Assembly: GCF_029873475.1 (NCBI RefSeq)
Contig: NZ_CP123499.1
Location: 1,798,001 to 1,862,000 of the forward strand
DNA from: Arsenophonus sp. aPb
GTDB lineage: Bacteria > Pseudomonadota > Gammaproteobacteria > Enterobacterales > Enterobacteriaceae
Length of the DNA: 64,000 nucleotides
Direction of reading: 5' to 3'
Position numbers and translations under genes: made by a program. The notes below the pieces were generated by a model, which was not told the DNA's origin, did not search any database, and was given only the letters and a program-made list of their open reading frames with translations. Below, piece after piece: positions 53,126-63,315 of this stretch. Position 1 is the stretch's first letter; each line of letters begins with the position of its first letter.

Positions 53126-54961
53126 TTACATAAGATTATCTTGCCATATCACTTGGTCACTGCTGGCTGGTTTAGCAATAATCTCACTATTTTGCAAACG
53201 GTTATGAACAAATATTAATGAAGAGCTGGCGGTATAATGACTAAAATCAATTCCACCCCCATGTTGAGTCAACAAGGTAATGTCCCAATGTTTTTCACTA
53301 TCGCCAGACAGTTGCAGATAAATTGACTCTAACACACAAGCACGTAAGGAAAATCGACTCGCCGCTACTTTTAACAGTGCAGTATTTGCCATACCATTGA
53401 ATTGACAACGTTCAAAACTCAAGGGCGCACTACTAGCAAAGCTATGTCCATTAATACCATCAAACACGCTATCTATGATATGTATGGCACTCTTAACACT
53501 AGTTTGCACAATTGGCAGCATTTCATTTTGCCAGCTAAAATGACAACCATTAATTAGGTTACGACGGTTGGATCGCACCGAAACCTGTGTTATGCGCAAT
53601 TCACGATTAACCTTGCAGCCACGCATTTGTAAGCCATCTGCATTTACCCATAACATACCAGAACTAGGAATAGCCGGATCAGCGATAACAATAACATCTT
53701 CTAGTGTCAAATCGCTGATTTTATATCGAGCCACAAACCAGGGACAAATATGTTGCCGGACATTAATTCGTTTAGCACAACCACCCCACTGAACACCAGA
53801 GTTGGCAAATGTCATCAATCCAGAGTTACCTGTGTAAGTAAGATCATGTTCATACTGACCATGAGTGACAAATGGGCCTTTTTCTGCACTTTGCCCCGTG
53901 GCATGACAATTTTCCACCATACAATAAGCAGAAGCAGTAAAATCATTTAAATGCCTGGCATTTGCGACATAGCAATCACTAACATGCCCATATAAACAAT
54001 AGATTTGTTGCGTCAAATAACCAGCTCCACCATAAGCCGTGTTGACAGGATTTTGCAACGAACATTGTTTTGTTATGTAATGGGTATTCCATCGACGCAT
54101 TATTACTGGCCAAAAGCTGCCAATAGCATGAATAGCAAAAACATTGACATAAATTGCATATTCGAAAGCTATTGGATGGCTACCAGTTTTTGCATCAATA
54201 CCAGCACCAGTAAAATGGAGGTTGCTAATCGTCACATCACGCACTGGCATGACTTTACGCCAACTAATAACACGCCCTGTATTTAGCTGCCAGCCATTAG
54301 AATAATTGATCTGAATATGCTCATTATCAATGATCGCGATTACCTGTACCAATTTTTGCAATTCGCGCTCATCGCTACCGGCTAAATGATCAACTTGTAG
54401 TGCGTACCAATCTCCAGTCTTAAATTCTGTGGCGTCAGTAACTGGAAAAATATCAGTCTGCTCGTTCAATATTTCAGTCAAGGTAAATTGTCTTTCTTCA
54501 GTGCTAATTTTTCCCTGAAAGAAGAATACTGCGGCAAATGGATCATCTGCACCGTCAATAGGAGTAATACCTTGCGTTGATATATGGTAATGATTAAAAT
54601 CCAAACTAATACTTGAACGATTAAAATGATGACGGCGTTGAAATAATAGATTACTACCTGCTTCTATGCGCATAATAGACAAATCATTGACCATAGCGTC
54701 GAGTGCATCATCAGCTGGTGTGGTATCATCCATAATACCAAAGTGGAAAAAATGAGCTCGTCCTCCATGCTGTAATAACCAACGACCATCAGCAATAACG
54801 TTAGAAGCAATAACAGTCCCACCATTATCATCTCTTGCGCAAGCGCTATCCCAAATATAATAACCACCTCCACCATCGCCAGGTTGGAAATAACCACTAA
54901 CATATAGTGTGCCGGTATATTCACTATTTTTTAATATTGTTATTGAATCAAAATGTTGCAT
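53126..54961 (-). CDS. Phage tailspike-like protein, beta-helix
   Basis: 611 residues with GAGTGAGG before the ATG. The N-terminal part (GYFQPGDGGGGYYIWD, DGRWLLQHGGRAHFFHFG) is the capsule/LPS-specific tailspike start seen in many enterobacterial phages. The rest has the short-strand repeats of a pectate-lyase-like right-handed beta-helix. Such proteins bind or cleave surface polysaccharide. No catalytic residues are assigned. It is separated from the tail genes at 55958 onwards by an icd fragment, so it belongs either to a second phage segment or to a moron. Confidence 0.75.
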   Translation of the reverse strand: MQHFDSITILKNSEYTGTLYVSGYFQPGDGGGGYYIWDSACARDDNGGTVIASNVIADGRWLLQHGGRAHFFHFGIMDDTTPADDALDAMVNDLSIMRIEAGSNLLFQRRHHFNRSSISLDFNHYHISTQGITPIDGADDPFAAVFFFQGKISTEERQFTLTEILNEQTDIFPVTDATEFKTGDWYALQVDHLAGSDERELQKLVQVIAIIDNEHIQINYSNGWQLNTGRVISWRKVMPVRDVTISNLHFTGAGIDAKTGSHPIAFEYAIYVNVFAIHAIGSFWPVIMRRWNTHYITKQCSLQNPVNTAYGGAGYLTQQIYCLYGHVSDCYVANARHLNDFTASAYCMVENCHATGQSAEKGPFVTHGQYEHDLTYTGNSGLMTFANSGVQWGGCAKRINVRQHICPWFVARYKISDLTLEDVIVIADPAIPSSGMLWVNADGLQMRGCKVNRELRITQVSVRSNRRNLINGCHFSWQNEMLPIVQTSVKSAIHIIDSVFDGINGHSFASSAPLSFERCQFNGMANTALLKVAASRFSLRACVLESIYLQLSGDSEKHWDITLLTQHGGGIDFSHYTASSSLIFVHNRLQNSEIIAKPASSDQVIWQDNLM

Positions 54962-55595
54962 ATTAACCTCACTCCATAAGATTAAAATTATTCACATATT
55001 AAATTAAATAGATGCAAACTCATTACATAATGATTTTGCAATAGTACTAACGAAGTTAACTTATATCTATTTAAGCTATCAATAATCAAAATCACAGCGA
55101 AATAGAATTAGTAGAAAGTGCTAGTGAAAGTAGAACACAATTTATAATGTGAGATGATGAAAAAGCTTTGTTTTAGATGAAATTAATCTTAAAAAATAAA
55201 AAAATTCATCCAATCACAGATCATTTTTTATATAAATATATACCTATTGGAAGATTAATTAATTTATAATAATATTATTCAAATTTCTCAATAATAAATC
55301 CCTATATTCAATCTCTATAAAAGTAAATAATCCAAGCAATCAGTAATTACAATGTCTCCACCACAAGTTTAAATTAATTACCAGCTAACAAAAGTGTATT
55401 AATAATAAGAATCAATGAATTGCAAAAACAATTAAAATAATGAAACAGTAATCACTACAGAAGTAGATAGACAGCAAAAGGCCAGCCAAGATTGAACAAA
55501 AGCAAACTATTCAACCATAAATGCCGAAAAGTGACTGATGCATATCACTACAATTATGGGAAAAGAATGGCAAATTATTGCTGTTTAATTGTTCA
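54962..55595. other. Gene-free spacer next to the att region
   Basis: About 630 AT-rich bases upstream of the tailspike gene. The tailspike promoter should lie here. No integrase gene or fragment is recognised. Confidence 0.4.
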
Positions 55596-55621
55596 GTTTT
55601 GGGGAAGAGTTTTGGGGAAGA
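55596..55621. repeat. 13-bp tandem direct repeat beside the icd fragment
   Basis: GTTTTGGGGAAGA occurs twice back to back (55596-55608 and 55609-55621), 67 bases beyond the icd stop. It resembles arm-type integrase sites flanking a phage attachment core. Confidence 0.75.
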
Positions 55622-55641
55622 AAAAAATAGCGCACAAATTA

Positions 55642-55665
55642 AACGGGAACCATTAAGCTCCCGTT
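55642..55665 (-). terminator. Terminator following the icd fragment
   Basis: AACGGGA and TCCCGTT around a ten-base loop; on the minus strand it is followed by TTTAATTT. It lies 23 bases past the icd stop codon. Confidence 0.65.
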
Positions 55666-55687
55666 ATCAATCAGGTAAAACAGACAA

Positions 55688-55849
55688 TTACATATGGCTG
55701 ATGACCGCATCGCCAAACTCACTGCATTTCAATAGCTTAGAACCAGGCATTAGGCGTTCAAAATCATAAGTGACGGTTTTGGCGGCAATTGCCCCTTGCA
55801 TGCCTTTAATGATTAAATCAGCCGCCTCTGTCCAGCCCATGTGGCGTAG
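55688..55849 (-). pseudogene. icd: Isolated 3' end of isocitrate dehydrogenase gene (attachment-site remnant)
   Basis: The minus-strand frame reads LRHMGWTEAADLI...MQGAIAAKTVTYDFERL...LLKCSEFGDAVI and stops at 55688, matching the last 53 or so residues of enterobacterial Icd. Upstream of the LRHMGW codons similarity ends abruptly (the frame reads VYLL). Phages such as e14 and 21 integrate into the icd 3' end and leave a displaced 3' segment at one prophage border; this fragment is the same region. It marks a phage attachment junction between the tail-fibre gene and the tailspike/lysis genes. Confidence 0.9.
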
Positions 55850-55957
55850 CAGTAGATAGACAAAAAAATAATAACCTATTGATTATACTATAATATTATC
55901 ACATTTTATTTCATTTTAAGCGTGAATAACGTAATGTATAATTACTTGATTATACAT

Positions 55958-57358
55958 TTATTTTATTTCGTTTTGATAACCTGTATTTTTCTGATGCCAC
56001 ACAGAATTCGGTGGCATTTCAACTCTAATATCTAGCCAGGTTGACATCGGTATATCGCATTGTTCACCATCTACATAATAAGTTGGTTTGCCGTTAATAA
56101 TTTCTTTAACTCGCCGATGCTGAAAATCTTCTGGCAAATGACTGTGCTGACGGTGGAAGGTTTTAATTTCAATATCACCATTTGGTAGAATTTTATCTTT
56201 GATATAAATAAGTTCTAGGCCATTACTATTTTTAGGCACAGATACACCATCGTTTATACCCCAGCCACCATCCGAGTTATAGCCCATGACGCCTGAGATG
56301 AAATATTTTCCAACTCCAGTTCGTTGGACATTAACTCCCTCTGATTCGTCATTAGTTTCAAAACTGCCTGATGGATGGATTTTAACGACTGGAGATGCTC
56401 TTTTTAAAAAGCCATTGCTATCTACAGCCGTGTTTTTATTTGTCCATACCGATGCAACCTCTGGTGATTTATTAGGCTCTTTTCTGACAATAAAGAGAAA
56501 ATCTTTGCCATAATTTGTTGTTATTAAATATTGCACATTGCTATCAGCTGCATACTTAGTAACAATTGCACTACCAAATACATCTTTTAATCCGATTTCG
56601 TCAGCGCCTTCAACTCTAGATCCGTGAAACTTATAAAAACCTATGTCAGACTTAGTTGGATCCAGAAAGCTAGGAAAATAGATTTCTGCTAATTTTGCAC
56701 CAACTCCATAATCGCCAATGTGCATCAAAATCCCACTTTTATTTTGAAAAGTATGATCAGTAACAGCGTCTGCATTCTTTGCTTTTATTTTTCCGGTATT
56801 TAATTGCACATCACCGGTTATTTCACCACCAGATTTATCATATTTTTTATCTAATTTTTCGCTAATTTCAGTAACACTTTTTGTATCAGCTTTACTTTCT
56901 AGCGCATCTTTTATCTCTTTAACACTGCTTGCATCTGCTTTTCCTTCCATCAGCTCTTGTAGCGCCTTAATCGACTCTAATTTAACTGTCTTACCGCTTG
57001 GTAACGTAATTTCAACGACACCATTTTCTGTCATCCACAAATCCATATTTTGCAGGAAATAGATGATATAAGTGTTAGCAGCTACCAGTGCGCGTGCAGC
57101 ATCACTGTTGTTTTCCGGTTCGGTGAGATTGATTGTGTATGTTGTATCAGTTGCGCTAAATGTTGGTTTGTCAGCTAGATTTAATTCTGTGTCAGAATTA
57201 ACTGACAGAATCATGTACGGATAGTTAGTATCACCGTTTTTAATCAGCATCAACATGCCAGGTGATACCAGAGGATTATTACTGTTCCATTTCGTGCCTG
57301 ATCCCTTAACAATAGAAGATCCTGACACGACGGTTACTGTACCATCTTTATAAATCAT
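55958..57358 (-). CDS. Phage tail fibre/side-tail protein
   Basis: 466 residues from the ATG at 57358 (AGGA upstream). The N terminus (MIYKDGTVTVVSGSSIVKGSGTKW) is the start found on lambdoid tail fibre and minor tail proteins, followed by a coiled region (about 140-190, with KADASSVKEIKDAL repeated) and a C-terminal receptor-binding-like part. No assembly chaperone is adjacent. It ends about 110 bases from the icd fragment, so it is the last gene of this prophage segment. Confidence 0.75.
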   Translation of the reverse strand: MIYKDGTVTVVSGSSIVKGSGTKWNSNNPLVSPGMLMLIKNGDTNYPYMILSVNSDTELNLADKPTFSATDTTYTINLTEPENNSDAARALVAANTYIIYFLQNMDLWMTENGVVEITLPSGKTVKLESIKALQELMEGKADASSVKEIKDALESKADTKSVTEISEKLDKKYDKSGGEITGDVQLNTGKIKAKNADAVTDHTFQNKSGILMHIGDYGVGAKLAEIYFPSFLDPTKSDIGFYKFHGSRVEGADEIGLKDVFGSAIVTKYAADSNVQYLITTNYGKDFLFIVRKEPNKSPEVASVWTNKNTAVDSNGFLKRASPVVKIHPSGSFETNDESEGVNVQRTGVGKYFISGVMGYNSDGGWGINDGVSVPKNSNGLELIYIKDKILPNGDIEIKTFHRQHSHLPEDFQHRRVKEIINGKPTYYVDGEQCDIPMSTWLDIRVEMPPNSVWHQKNTGYQNEIK

Positions 57359-57416
57359 GTTTTTTCCTGAAATTTTGATATAAAAAAATCGCAATTAAGC
57401 GATATCGATTATGTGA

Positions 57417-58079
57417 TTATTTCCATCTCGGATAAGCGTCAGGAGCATAGGCAACAACACAACCAAAATCATTAGTGAATGAAGTGCCACCGCCTAGTGC
57501 TGCATTATCCCACGATCTTGCTATGTATCCATCATTAGATGCACCATAACCAAAAATCGTTTTTGCAAACGAGTATTCCCATATCGCTGATAGATAAGTT
57601 AATACCATGCAGTTTTGATATCCAGAGCGATAATCGGGTTTTCCTTCATTGACACCATCATATGAGATACCGGTTATTATGTCTTTTATCCTTAACGGGA
57701 ACGAACTTGATGAATAAAATAAGCTACCATTTTCATTGTAAATATTGACATATACTGATTTATTGCGATCACTATCGACAATCGGCCTATACACATAGAC
57801 ATTCACTGTCTTCATTGCGAACATTGAAATTGATGTAGCATTCCGATGGGCATTTACGAAATTTGTATAGATCCCATTTGTTCTAGCATTGCGATGAAAG
57901 ATAATATATTTATCCCACATCGATGGATATTTAATAGAATATGTAAATGATCTGTGATCTTCTGTTGGCCATGTTTCATGCTCGCCTTCCCTGTCCAGAT
58001 TAATTATTTTTTCAAGTACATACGTCACCGAAGAAAATAATCCAAGCTCTGCTCCATTTATTTTTATAGATGCTTTCAT
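57417..58079 (-). CDS. Phage tail-associated protein, unknown
   Basis: 220 residues, beta-rich, no domain recognised. It lies between the gpJ-like gene and the tail fibre, overlapping the preceding small gene by four bases, and is the kind of accessory tail-tip protein found at this place in lambdoid siphophages. Aromatic-rich C-terminal half. Confidence 0.6.
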   Translation of the reverse strand: MKASIKINGAELGLFSSVTYVLEKIINLDREGEHETWPTEDHRSFTYSIKYPSMWDKYIIFHRNARTNGIYTNFVNAHRNATSISMFAMKTVNVYVYRPIVDSDRNKSVYVNIYNENGSLFYSSSSFPLRIKDIITGISYDGVNEGKPDYRSGYQNCMVLTYLSAIWEYSFAKTIFGYGASNDGYIARSWDNAALGGGTSFTNDFGCVVAYAPDAYPRWK

Positions 58080-58399
58080 GCAGCACCCATGAGCTTAACA
58101 ATCAGTATGATCGGAATAGTTGAGCTTGCAAGACCTGAACTTTGAGCATATTTCCATGAAACAGTATTGCCACTCACTACTACATCTGTCACCACTGGAT
58201 AATCTGTTGATAATCCTCTTTCTGACATAATAGGGATAGCAATAATTTTCTCTCCACCGATCAGAAACCTTTTATCAAATGTCAGGCTGTTTTTTTTAAA
58301 ATCTACTTTCTCAGAATGTATAACGTAAGCCATCGAGTTGATAATGTCATCGATTTCGCCTGTATCATGAAATACTTTGAATACCGGTTTTTTTGCCAT
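58076..58399 (-). CDS. Small phage tail-associated protein, unknown
   Basis: 107 residues, no family recognised. It starts six bases after the gpJ-like gene and ends overlapping the next gene by four bases, so it is part of the tail operon. Beta-strand-rich (PVVTDVVVSGNTVSWKYA). Confidence 0.6.
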   Translation of the reverse strand: MAKKPVFKVFHDTGEIDDIINSMAYVIHSEKVDFKKNSLTFDKRFLIGGEKIIAIPIMSERGLSTDYPVVTDVVVSGNTVSWKYAQSSGLASSTIPIILIVKLMGAA

Positions 58400-58404
58400 T
58401 TTAA

Positions 58405-61092
58405 TTACACCAACGCTATTTCTATTCTTGCCTGTCCTTTTTCGTCATAAAAACGCAGGCCAGTGCCATCAAAAGTAAATCTGCCGCCCGTTTCACTGGA
58501 ATTCATTTCAAATTTATTAGCCTTGGCGTCCAGCAGAAATCCAGATTTAGCAGGTACATAATTATCAGACTGAATTTTATTCATGACAACAATGCTATTG
58601 ATCCAGGCCTCATTGATAAATGCTTCATTAATAAATACCTGTCCATCTTTGAGATACATAAATAAGTCCATTTTTCCATTGCTTGGATTATAAAACGCAA
58701 AGTTTTGTGCATTAAATCCCATCATTGTAGTTACTTTTTCATTTTTTAATTCAGCACTAATTACCATTCCAGCATCATAATCAATTCCATTGTAATTAAT
58801 TTTTACCAACGATGTCCAAGTAGCAGATGCCTCACCTTTTTTCAGATCATATTTAGCCTGCAAGGCATTTTGCGCTGCTGCCCAGGAATTATCAGCCGTG
58901 ACTCTGACTTGATCTAACTTTTCCGCCAATGCGGTCGTTTCTGTCACTACGTAATTGCGAACTTCAATAATTTCAGCCTTCATTTTGCCATTTTCGCGCA
59001 CAAAATAAGTGAAATTACCTCCTAAGCCTTTGGCGTTTTCTAAAATCGCTTCGGTACTACTATTTATTCCTTCTTTTAGTTTTTTGATTGCTTCGCTATC
59101 ACTGATCTTTTTGTCGATTTCATCTAATATATCGCCAGGCAAGCTGTCAGGGATACCAGACGCTTGGACAAATTGAGATTTGCCGTAACTATTTATTGTG
59201 CGGATATAAAAGTAGTATTCATGGCCTGGCTTTAGATCACCTTGTGTCCAAAATTGACCTTGGCCCACTTTAGTCGCATGATTAATCACTTCATTTTCAG
59301 TAGTATCTTTTAACTTCTCTTCGCTAAACCAGAATTCAAATGTACTACCATAACTGGCGGTATCTCCCAGTTTTGGCGCTACAGTTAATGAGAACATGCC
59401 AACAGTAATATCTACACTGATCGGTGGCGGTGGTGCCTCGATAGAAAAATCACGGATGGCAGGTTGGGAAATTGCACCGGCAGCGTTAACAGCTCGTACT
59501 TCAACCCGATATGTTCCTCTTGGTAGACCGGAAATATCTACGCGTTCGCCAGGTACCTGGATTGTCTGTATGACTTTGCCATCCTCAATGATATTAATCG
59601 TGTTGTAGCGCACATCAGCCGCAGCGTTTTGCCAACTCAAGTAGCCTTGTACCACGTCGCCAATAGTAGTTGGAATAAACTGTAGATTAATGGGGGCAGC
59701 AACGCCGCCGGTTGGTAATTCAGTAAAAGGTGGTCGCTCAAAAGGTTTACCAATAATGTCTTCGTAAATATATTCGCCATCTTCTTCGAGTAAAATTTCA
59801 ACGCCTTCCAGCGGATGAAATTTCCATTCAGCCACCCTAAATTCAACATCGTTAATACCAAGATTTGGTAAATTAAAAAGAACGACATCACCTGGTCGAT
59901 ACGCGTAACCATCTAAGTTCATTGTTAATTGAATGCGACGGCCAGCGCGTTTTTTGCGTAGATATAGATTGGCCAAGCGTTCAGCTTGATAAGGACTACT
60001 AACAAAGCGGTAATCCATGTTTTCTTTTATTTCCAGCCCATCTTCGTCAACCCATTCTTGAACCACTACCGGAGTAAAATCCGTTTTGGTATACATCTGT
60101 TCTGCATCAACGAACGTACCATAAACTGCATTAGTTGCGTCGCGCAATGGTAGTTCAGGAGTGATATTGACTGTATCAATAATTTGATTAGCTTCAATGC
60201 GTAATGCGGCTGGCCCATTATACGCTTGCATCATTATTCCATGCTTACCTGCTATGTAAGTTGGTTCTGCGGCAATACATTTGTGCATAGTATCTAGTAT
60301 CGACGTTGATCCCTCTTCCAATTCATAAGCACCATTTATAGTATAACGCGGCTCAGTACTTCCTTCTGCTGTTTTTACTGGTTCGTCACATACATCCGCA
60401 GCTGCTTTAAACGCTTCAAAATCAATATCTTCATCGGGGACTTCTGAATAGCTTCGATAGTAATCTAGAATAACGAGTGCGCCATTATTACTCCATTTCG
60501 TTTCGTTCGTTCTTGGATCAAATATTTCTTTACCCCAAATTTCGACTTTAGTGTTTGGTATACCATAAGGATATTTTTCAGCGTCATAAATCAGTGTTAG
60601 CCGCAGCCAAGCCAGATCGCGACCTATCATATCGTCTTTCCAGCTAGTAGAATTTTTCAACAAATAGGGATCAGCTTCAGTTCGGTCATTATGTAATTCG
60701 TAACTTGCTTTATCACCAAAATTATCAATCAAATCATCATTAAACCAGATGCGGCCAATTTTGCTAATTTTATGGCTTGCTAAAGTTAATGCCAAATATA
60801 GAGTCTTATTAACATCTTCACTGTCTTTTTTTGTTTCACCAAAAAAAAGCAATCCTGAGCAGATTGTTTTGCCAACAATTACCGTGTCTGATGCAATTGA
60901 AGAGCGCATCATCTGTTTTCGTTCTGCTTGCTCGCGATAACCACCACTTGGCATTTTATCTTGAAATAACAGCGATCCAGCAGTTTGAACCGCAAGACCA
61001 GCGGCAATTAGTGCTAATCCCAATCCTCCGGTAGCAATTGTACCAGCGATTACTAAACCGGCGCCAACAATGCTAGTGACTGTCTTGCCCAT
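58405..61092 (-). CDS. Central tail-tip protein, lambda gpJ-like
   Basis: 895 residues. The N terminus has a glycine-rich hydrophobic region (SIVGAGLVIAGTIATGG), followed by the tail-hub (phage tail 3-like) domain (about 250-440), fibronectin type III-like domains (about 470-650), a coiled segment (660-740) and a C-terminal DUF1983-like part ending in RIEIALV. Lambda gpJ has the same order and sets receptor choice. It starts right after the DUF6950-like gene stop. Confidence 0.85.
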   Translation of the reverse strand: MGKTVTSIVGAGLVIAGTIATGGLGLALIAAGLAVQTAGSLLFQDKMPSGGYREQAERKQMMRSSIASDTVIVGKTICSGLLFFGETKKDSEDVNKTLYLALTLASHKISKIGRIWFNDDLIDNFGDKASYELHNDRTEADPYLLKNSTSWKDDMIGRDLAWLRLTLIYDAEKYPYGIPNTKVEIWGKEIFDPRTNETKWSNNGALVILDYYRSYSEVPDEDIDFEAFKAAADVCDEPVKTAEGSTEPRYTINGAYELEEGSTSILDTMHKCIAAEPTYIAGKHGIMMQAYNGPAALRIEANQIIDTVNITPELPLRDATNAVYGTFVDAEQMYTKTDFTPVVVQEWVDEDGLEIKENMDYRFVSSPYQAERLANLYLRKKRAGRRIQLTMNLDGYAYRPGDVVLFNLPNLGINDVEFRVAEWKFHPLEGVEILLEEDGEYIYEDIIGKPFERPPFTELPTGGVAAPINLQFIPTTIGDVVQGYLSWQNAAADVRYNTINIIEDGKVIQTIQVPGERVDISGLPRGTYRVEVRAVNAAGAISQPAIRDFSIEAPPPPISVDITVGMFSLTVAPKLGDTASYGSTFEFWFSEEKLKDTTENEVINHATKVGQGQFWTQGDLKPGHEYYFYIRTINSYGKSQFVQASGIPDSLPGDILDEIDKKISDSEAIKKLKEGINSSTEAILENAKGLGGNFTYFVRENGKMKAEIIEVRNYVVTETTALAEKLDQVRVTADNSWAAAQNALQAKYDLKKGEASATWTSLVKINYNGIDYDAGMVISAELKNEKVTTMMGFNAQNFAFYNPSNGKMDLFMYLKDGQVFINEAFINEAWINSIVVMNKIQSDNYVPAKSGFLLDAKANKFEMNSSETGGRFTFDGTGLRFYDEKGQARIEIALV

Positions 61093-61491
61093 TTATTCAA
61101 CTCTCCATGCCATGATTGGTGTTTTATTGACATGTCTAGCGCCATCATGAGTTACTGCCCAAACCTTATTTGCCCAAAACACGCCTAGTGTCAATCCGTC
61201 ATCACCATCAAACATCACAATATCTCCTCGCCTAGGACGCGCATCTTGAGCTACAGTGAAGAAACGATTTAATGCATCTTCAAGTGTGCCAAATTCACTT
61301 TTTAAAACCCGCAATGCTCCCGCTTTTGTGTTATAACGACCACGAATTGTTGAACACGGATCAAAGTCACATACGGCAATCACGCAGTCAGCAGCAAATA
61401 AACAGCAGTCATGTTCTCCCCATAAAAAAGGGCGACTCATGGCCGCCCTTAAGGTATGGGGTAATCTTATTACCCAGTTTGGATGTCTCAT
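61093..61491 (-). CDS. NlpC/P60-like (DUF6950-type) tail assembly protein
   Basis: 132 residues. FLWGEHDCCLFAADCV supplies the cysteine of a papain-like NlpC fold, and PRRGDIVMFDGDD and a late GARHV histidine region follow. It replaces lambda gpK at the tail tip, where such domains open peptidoglycan during entry. Only one base separates it from the gpJ-like gene. Confidence 0.72.
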   Translation of the reverse strand: MRHPNWVIRLPHTLRAAMSRPFLWGEHDCCLFAADCVIAVCDFDPCSTIRGRYNTKAGALRVLKSEFGTLEDALNRFFTVAQDARPRRGDIVMFDGDDGLTLGVFWANKVWAVTHDGARHVNKTPIMAWRVE

Positions 61492-61503
61492 TTTTACATT
61501 ATT

Positions 61504-61812
61504 CTATTCTGTACATTGGAAAGGAACTGTAACTTCTGTGCGAACGCAATCCCCAAATCCGTTTCTATCAGTACATCTTGTTCTTTTTCCACCAAATGCT
61601 TCAGCGTTTTTATATCCCCATACACTACATTTTTTAACTGCCAGCTGGCTGGCTTTCTGAAAATCAATTTTGGGTGTTTCAAACATGCCAAAGTCATAAG
61701 CCAATTCTATTGTTCCATCAGCTTTACTTCCACCAACAGCATACATTTCTTTATTTACGGTACATCCAGATAAAAACAAAATCACAAACACAAATAATAA
61801 TGTTTTTTCCAT
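61504..61812 (-). CDS. YecR-like lipoprotein
   Basis: 102 residues. Signal peptide with lipobox FLSGC, then GGSKADGTIELAYDFGMFETP, SQLAVKKCSVWGYKNAEAFGG and a C-terminal VTVPFQCTE, the pattern of the YecR-like lipoprotein family. Several cysteines probably form disulfides. In phages it is a moron-type lysogenic conversion gene. Stands between the tail tip and antirepressor genes. Confidence 0.8.
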   Translation of the reverse strand: MEKTLLFVFVILFLSGCTVNKEMYAVGGSKADGTIELAYDFGMFETPKIDFQKASQLAVKKCSVWGYKNAEAFGGKRTRCTDRNGFGDCVRTEVTVPFQCTE

Positions 61813-61890
61813 TGTTATACTTCCTTATATTAAATCGCAAGCATACTATCAGATAAACTTATCGATTCAATATGAATAGGTAATTACTTA

Positions 61891-62457
61891 TTAATCATTG
61901 ATCAGAGATAATAATTTATCCTTATTAATCACTAAATATCCACTTTTCTTGGCAATCTCAAAAAATGAATCAAGAGATAATAAATGCTCATTTTCTGAGA
62001 CCACATCCGCGCTATAAATCCGGTTATCCTTAAACGTAATTAAAATTCGGCCATTTTCAGGAAACAGGCCATTAAATACTGTCTGACTGGTTTCCTTTTT
62101 CTTGACTTCGCCTGTTGTCCAGTATTCATAGAGAACATCATCACACTCATCCTGATACTGAATCACTTTGTCACGGATTTCTGGCTTAACTTTGTTTGAG
62201 CTGATAGTGTGTAACCAGCCAGCAAGTTTACGGAGAGCAAGACAAATCATTAATTGTTCACCGCCTTTTGAAGGAATCACGATTTCAGTGATACCTTTAC
62301 TAAAGCGTTGTTTTAATTTCTCAAATTGTGATTGCCATGTTAATCCTATGCCTTCAACAATAGGCTTCATCGGTACATATGGTTCACCGTTATAATTCAC
62401 TACATATAAATTGTTACCGTGGAAAGGGACATTAATTGTAGAGATTGTACTGTTCAT
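61891..62457 (-). CDS. Phage antirepressor N-terminal-domain protein (P22_AR_N)
   Basis: 188 residues. The P22 antirepressor N-terminal domain is seen at NLYVVNYNGEPYVPMKPIVEGIGLTWQSQ and LRKLAGWLHTISSNKV. The C-terminal part is not the usual ANT domain. It overlaps the stop of the neighbouring antirepressor gene by four bases, so both are translated together. It may modulate prophage induction by binding a repressor. Confidence 0.82.
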   Translation of the reverse strand: MNSTISTINVPFHGNNLYVVNYNGEPYVPMKPIVEGIGLTWQSQFEKLKQRFSKGITEIVIPSKGGEQLMICLALRKLAGWLHTISSNKVKPEIRDKVIQYQDECDDVLYEYWTTGEVKKKETSQTVFNGLFPENGRILITFKDNRIYSADVVSENEHLLSLDSFFEIAKKSGYLVINKDKLLSLIND

Positions 62458-63245
62458 GCTGCCACCTCCACGCTTAATAATTTTGCTAACTTTGCAATGC
62501 CTTTCGGTGTAATACGAACCTGTGTTTTTGTTTCAGCAACTCCATCAGTTCGGGTAATCGTTGTTACTTTATGCTCAATAAGTCCCTGTTGAATCTTGTC
62601 CTGATAACCAATCCACGTACTGCCAAGTCGTCTGTAAATCCATTTTCTTTCACTTAGAAAATCAAATAACTGTTTAGGACGTGTCTGCAATTGTTTAGCA
62701 GCATCAGTAATACACATAGCACCGTCTGATTTAGCGATTCGTTCTAACGCTGCCACATCTGGTTTCATTTCATCAACTTTATGTTCCAGTGCAATCACTT
62801 TTTTTGTGTAAGTCAGCAATATTCCACGCATTGCTGATGGGTCATTAAGTATTTCCATTGGGTCTTTAACAACGGTTGCTAACTTACCCGCTTTAAAATC
62901 CAAAAATGTCTGGTTAACTGTTAATCTAAACTTTGGAGAAATCCAGCCTGCATATTCAATTGCCAATAATTCATGAGCGAAATTGCCTGGATTAGTACTA
63001 CCCTTAATAGAATTGATTACTTCATGACCTAAGCCCGAATTAGGGCTTTGATTATTTTTCAATAAGTTAGCTTCTAATTGTGCAATTAATTCTTTAGACT
63101 GAGTTGTAGCAAGCCACTTAGAAGGACGCTTATGTTTACCTTCACCGCTAGCTTTATGTAACGCATTCAGATTAAAACGACCCTCTGAGTCAGTGGTAAT
63201 TTCCACTCCAGCGATGACAGGAAGATTTTTATTTGCTATATTCAT
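62454..63245 (-). CDS. ant: Antirepressor, KilA-N plus ANT domain
   Basis: 263 residues from the ATG at 63245; an ATG at 63275 is also possible. KilA-N domain (LPVIAGVEITTDSEGRFNLN, RPSKWL, FAHELLAIEYAGWISPKF), then a coiled coil (about 140-170) and the C-terminal ANT domain (ITDAAKQLQTRPKQLFDFL, RRLGSTWIGYQD). It is the third element of a P22 ImmI-type module, after the Arc-like gene. Confidence 0.85.
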   Translation of the reverse strand: MNIANKNLPVIAGVEITTDSEGRFNLNALHKASGEGKHKRPSKWLATTQSKELIAQLEANLLKNNQSPNSGLGHEVINSIKGSTNPGNFAHELLAIEYAGWISPKFRLTVNQTFLDFKAGKLATVVKDPMEILNDPSAMRGILLTYTKKVIALEHKVDEMKPDVAALERIAKSDGAMCITDAAKQLQTRPKQLFDFLSERKWIYRRLGSTWIGYQDKIQQGLIEHKVTTITRTDGVAETKTQVRITPKGIAKLAKLLSVEVAA

Positions 63246-63315
63246 GTTGTTGATCTCATTGCTAATGGTTAACATTTTAGAAACCCTGACTGTTCTAGCA
63301 GTTGGGGTTTCGTCT

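Noticed and set aside
55578..55769. 63-codon plus-strand ORF across the att region
   Set aside because: It runs antisense through the icd fragment, its terminator and the 13-bp repeats, all of which explain the sequence better.
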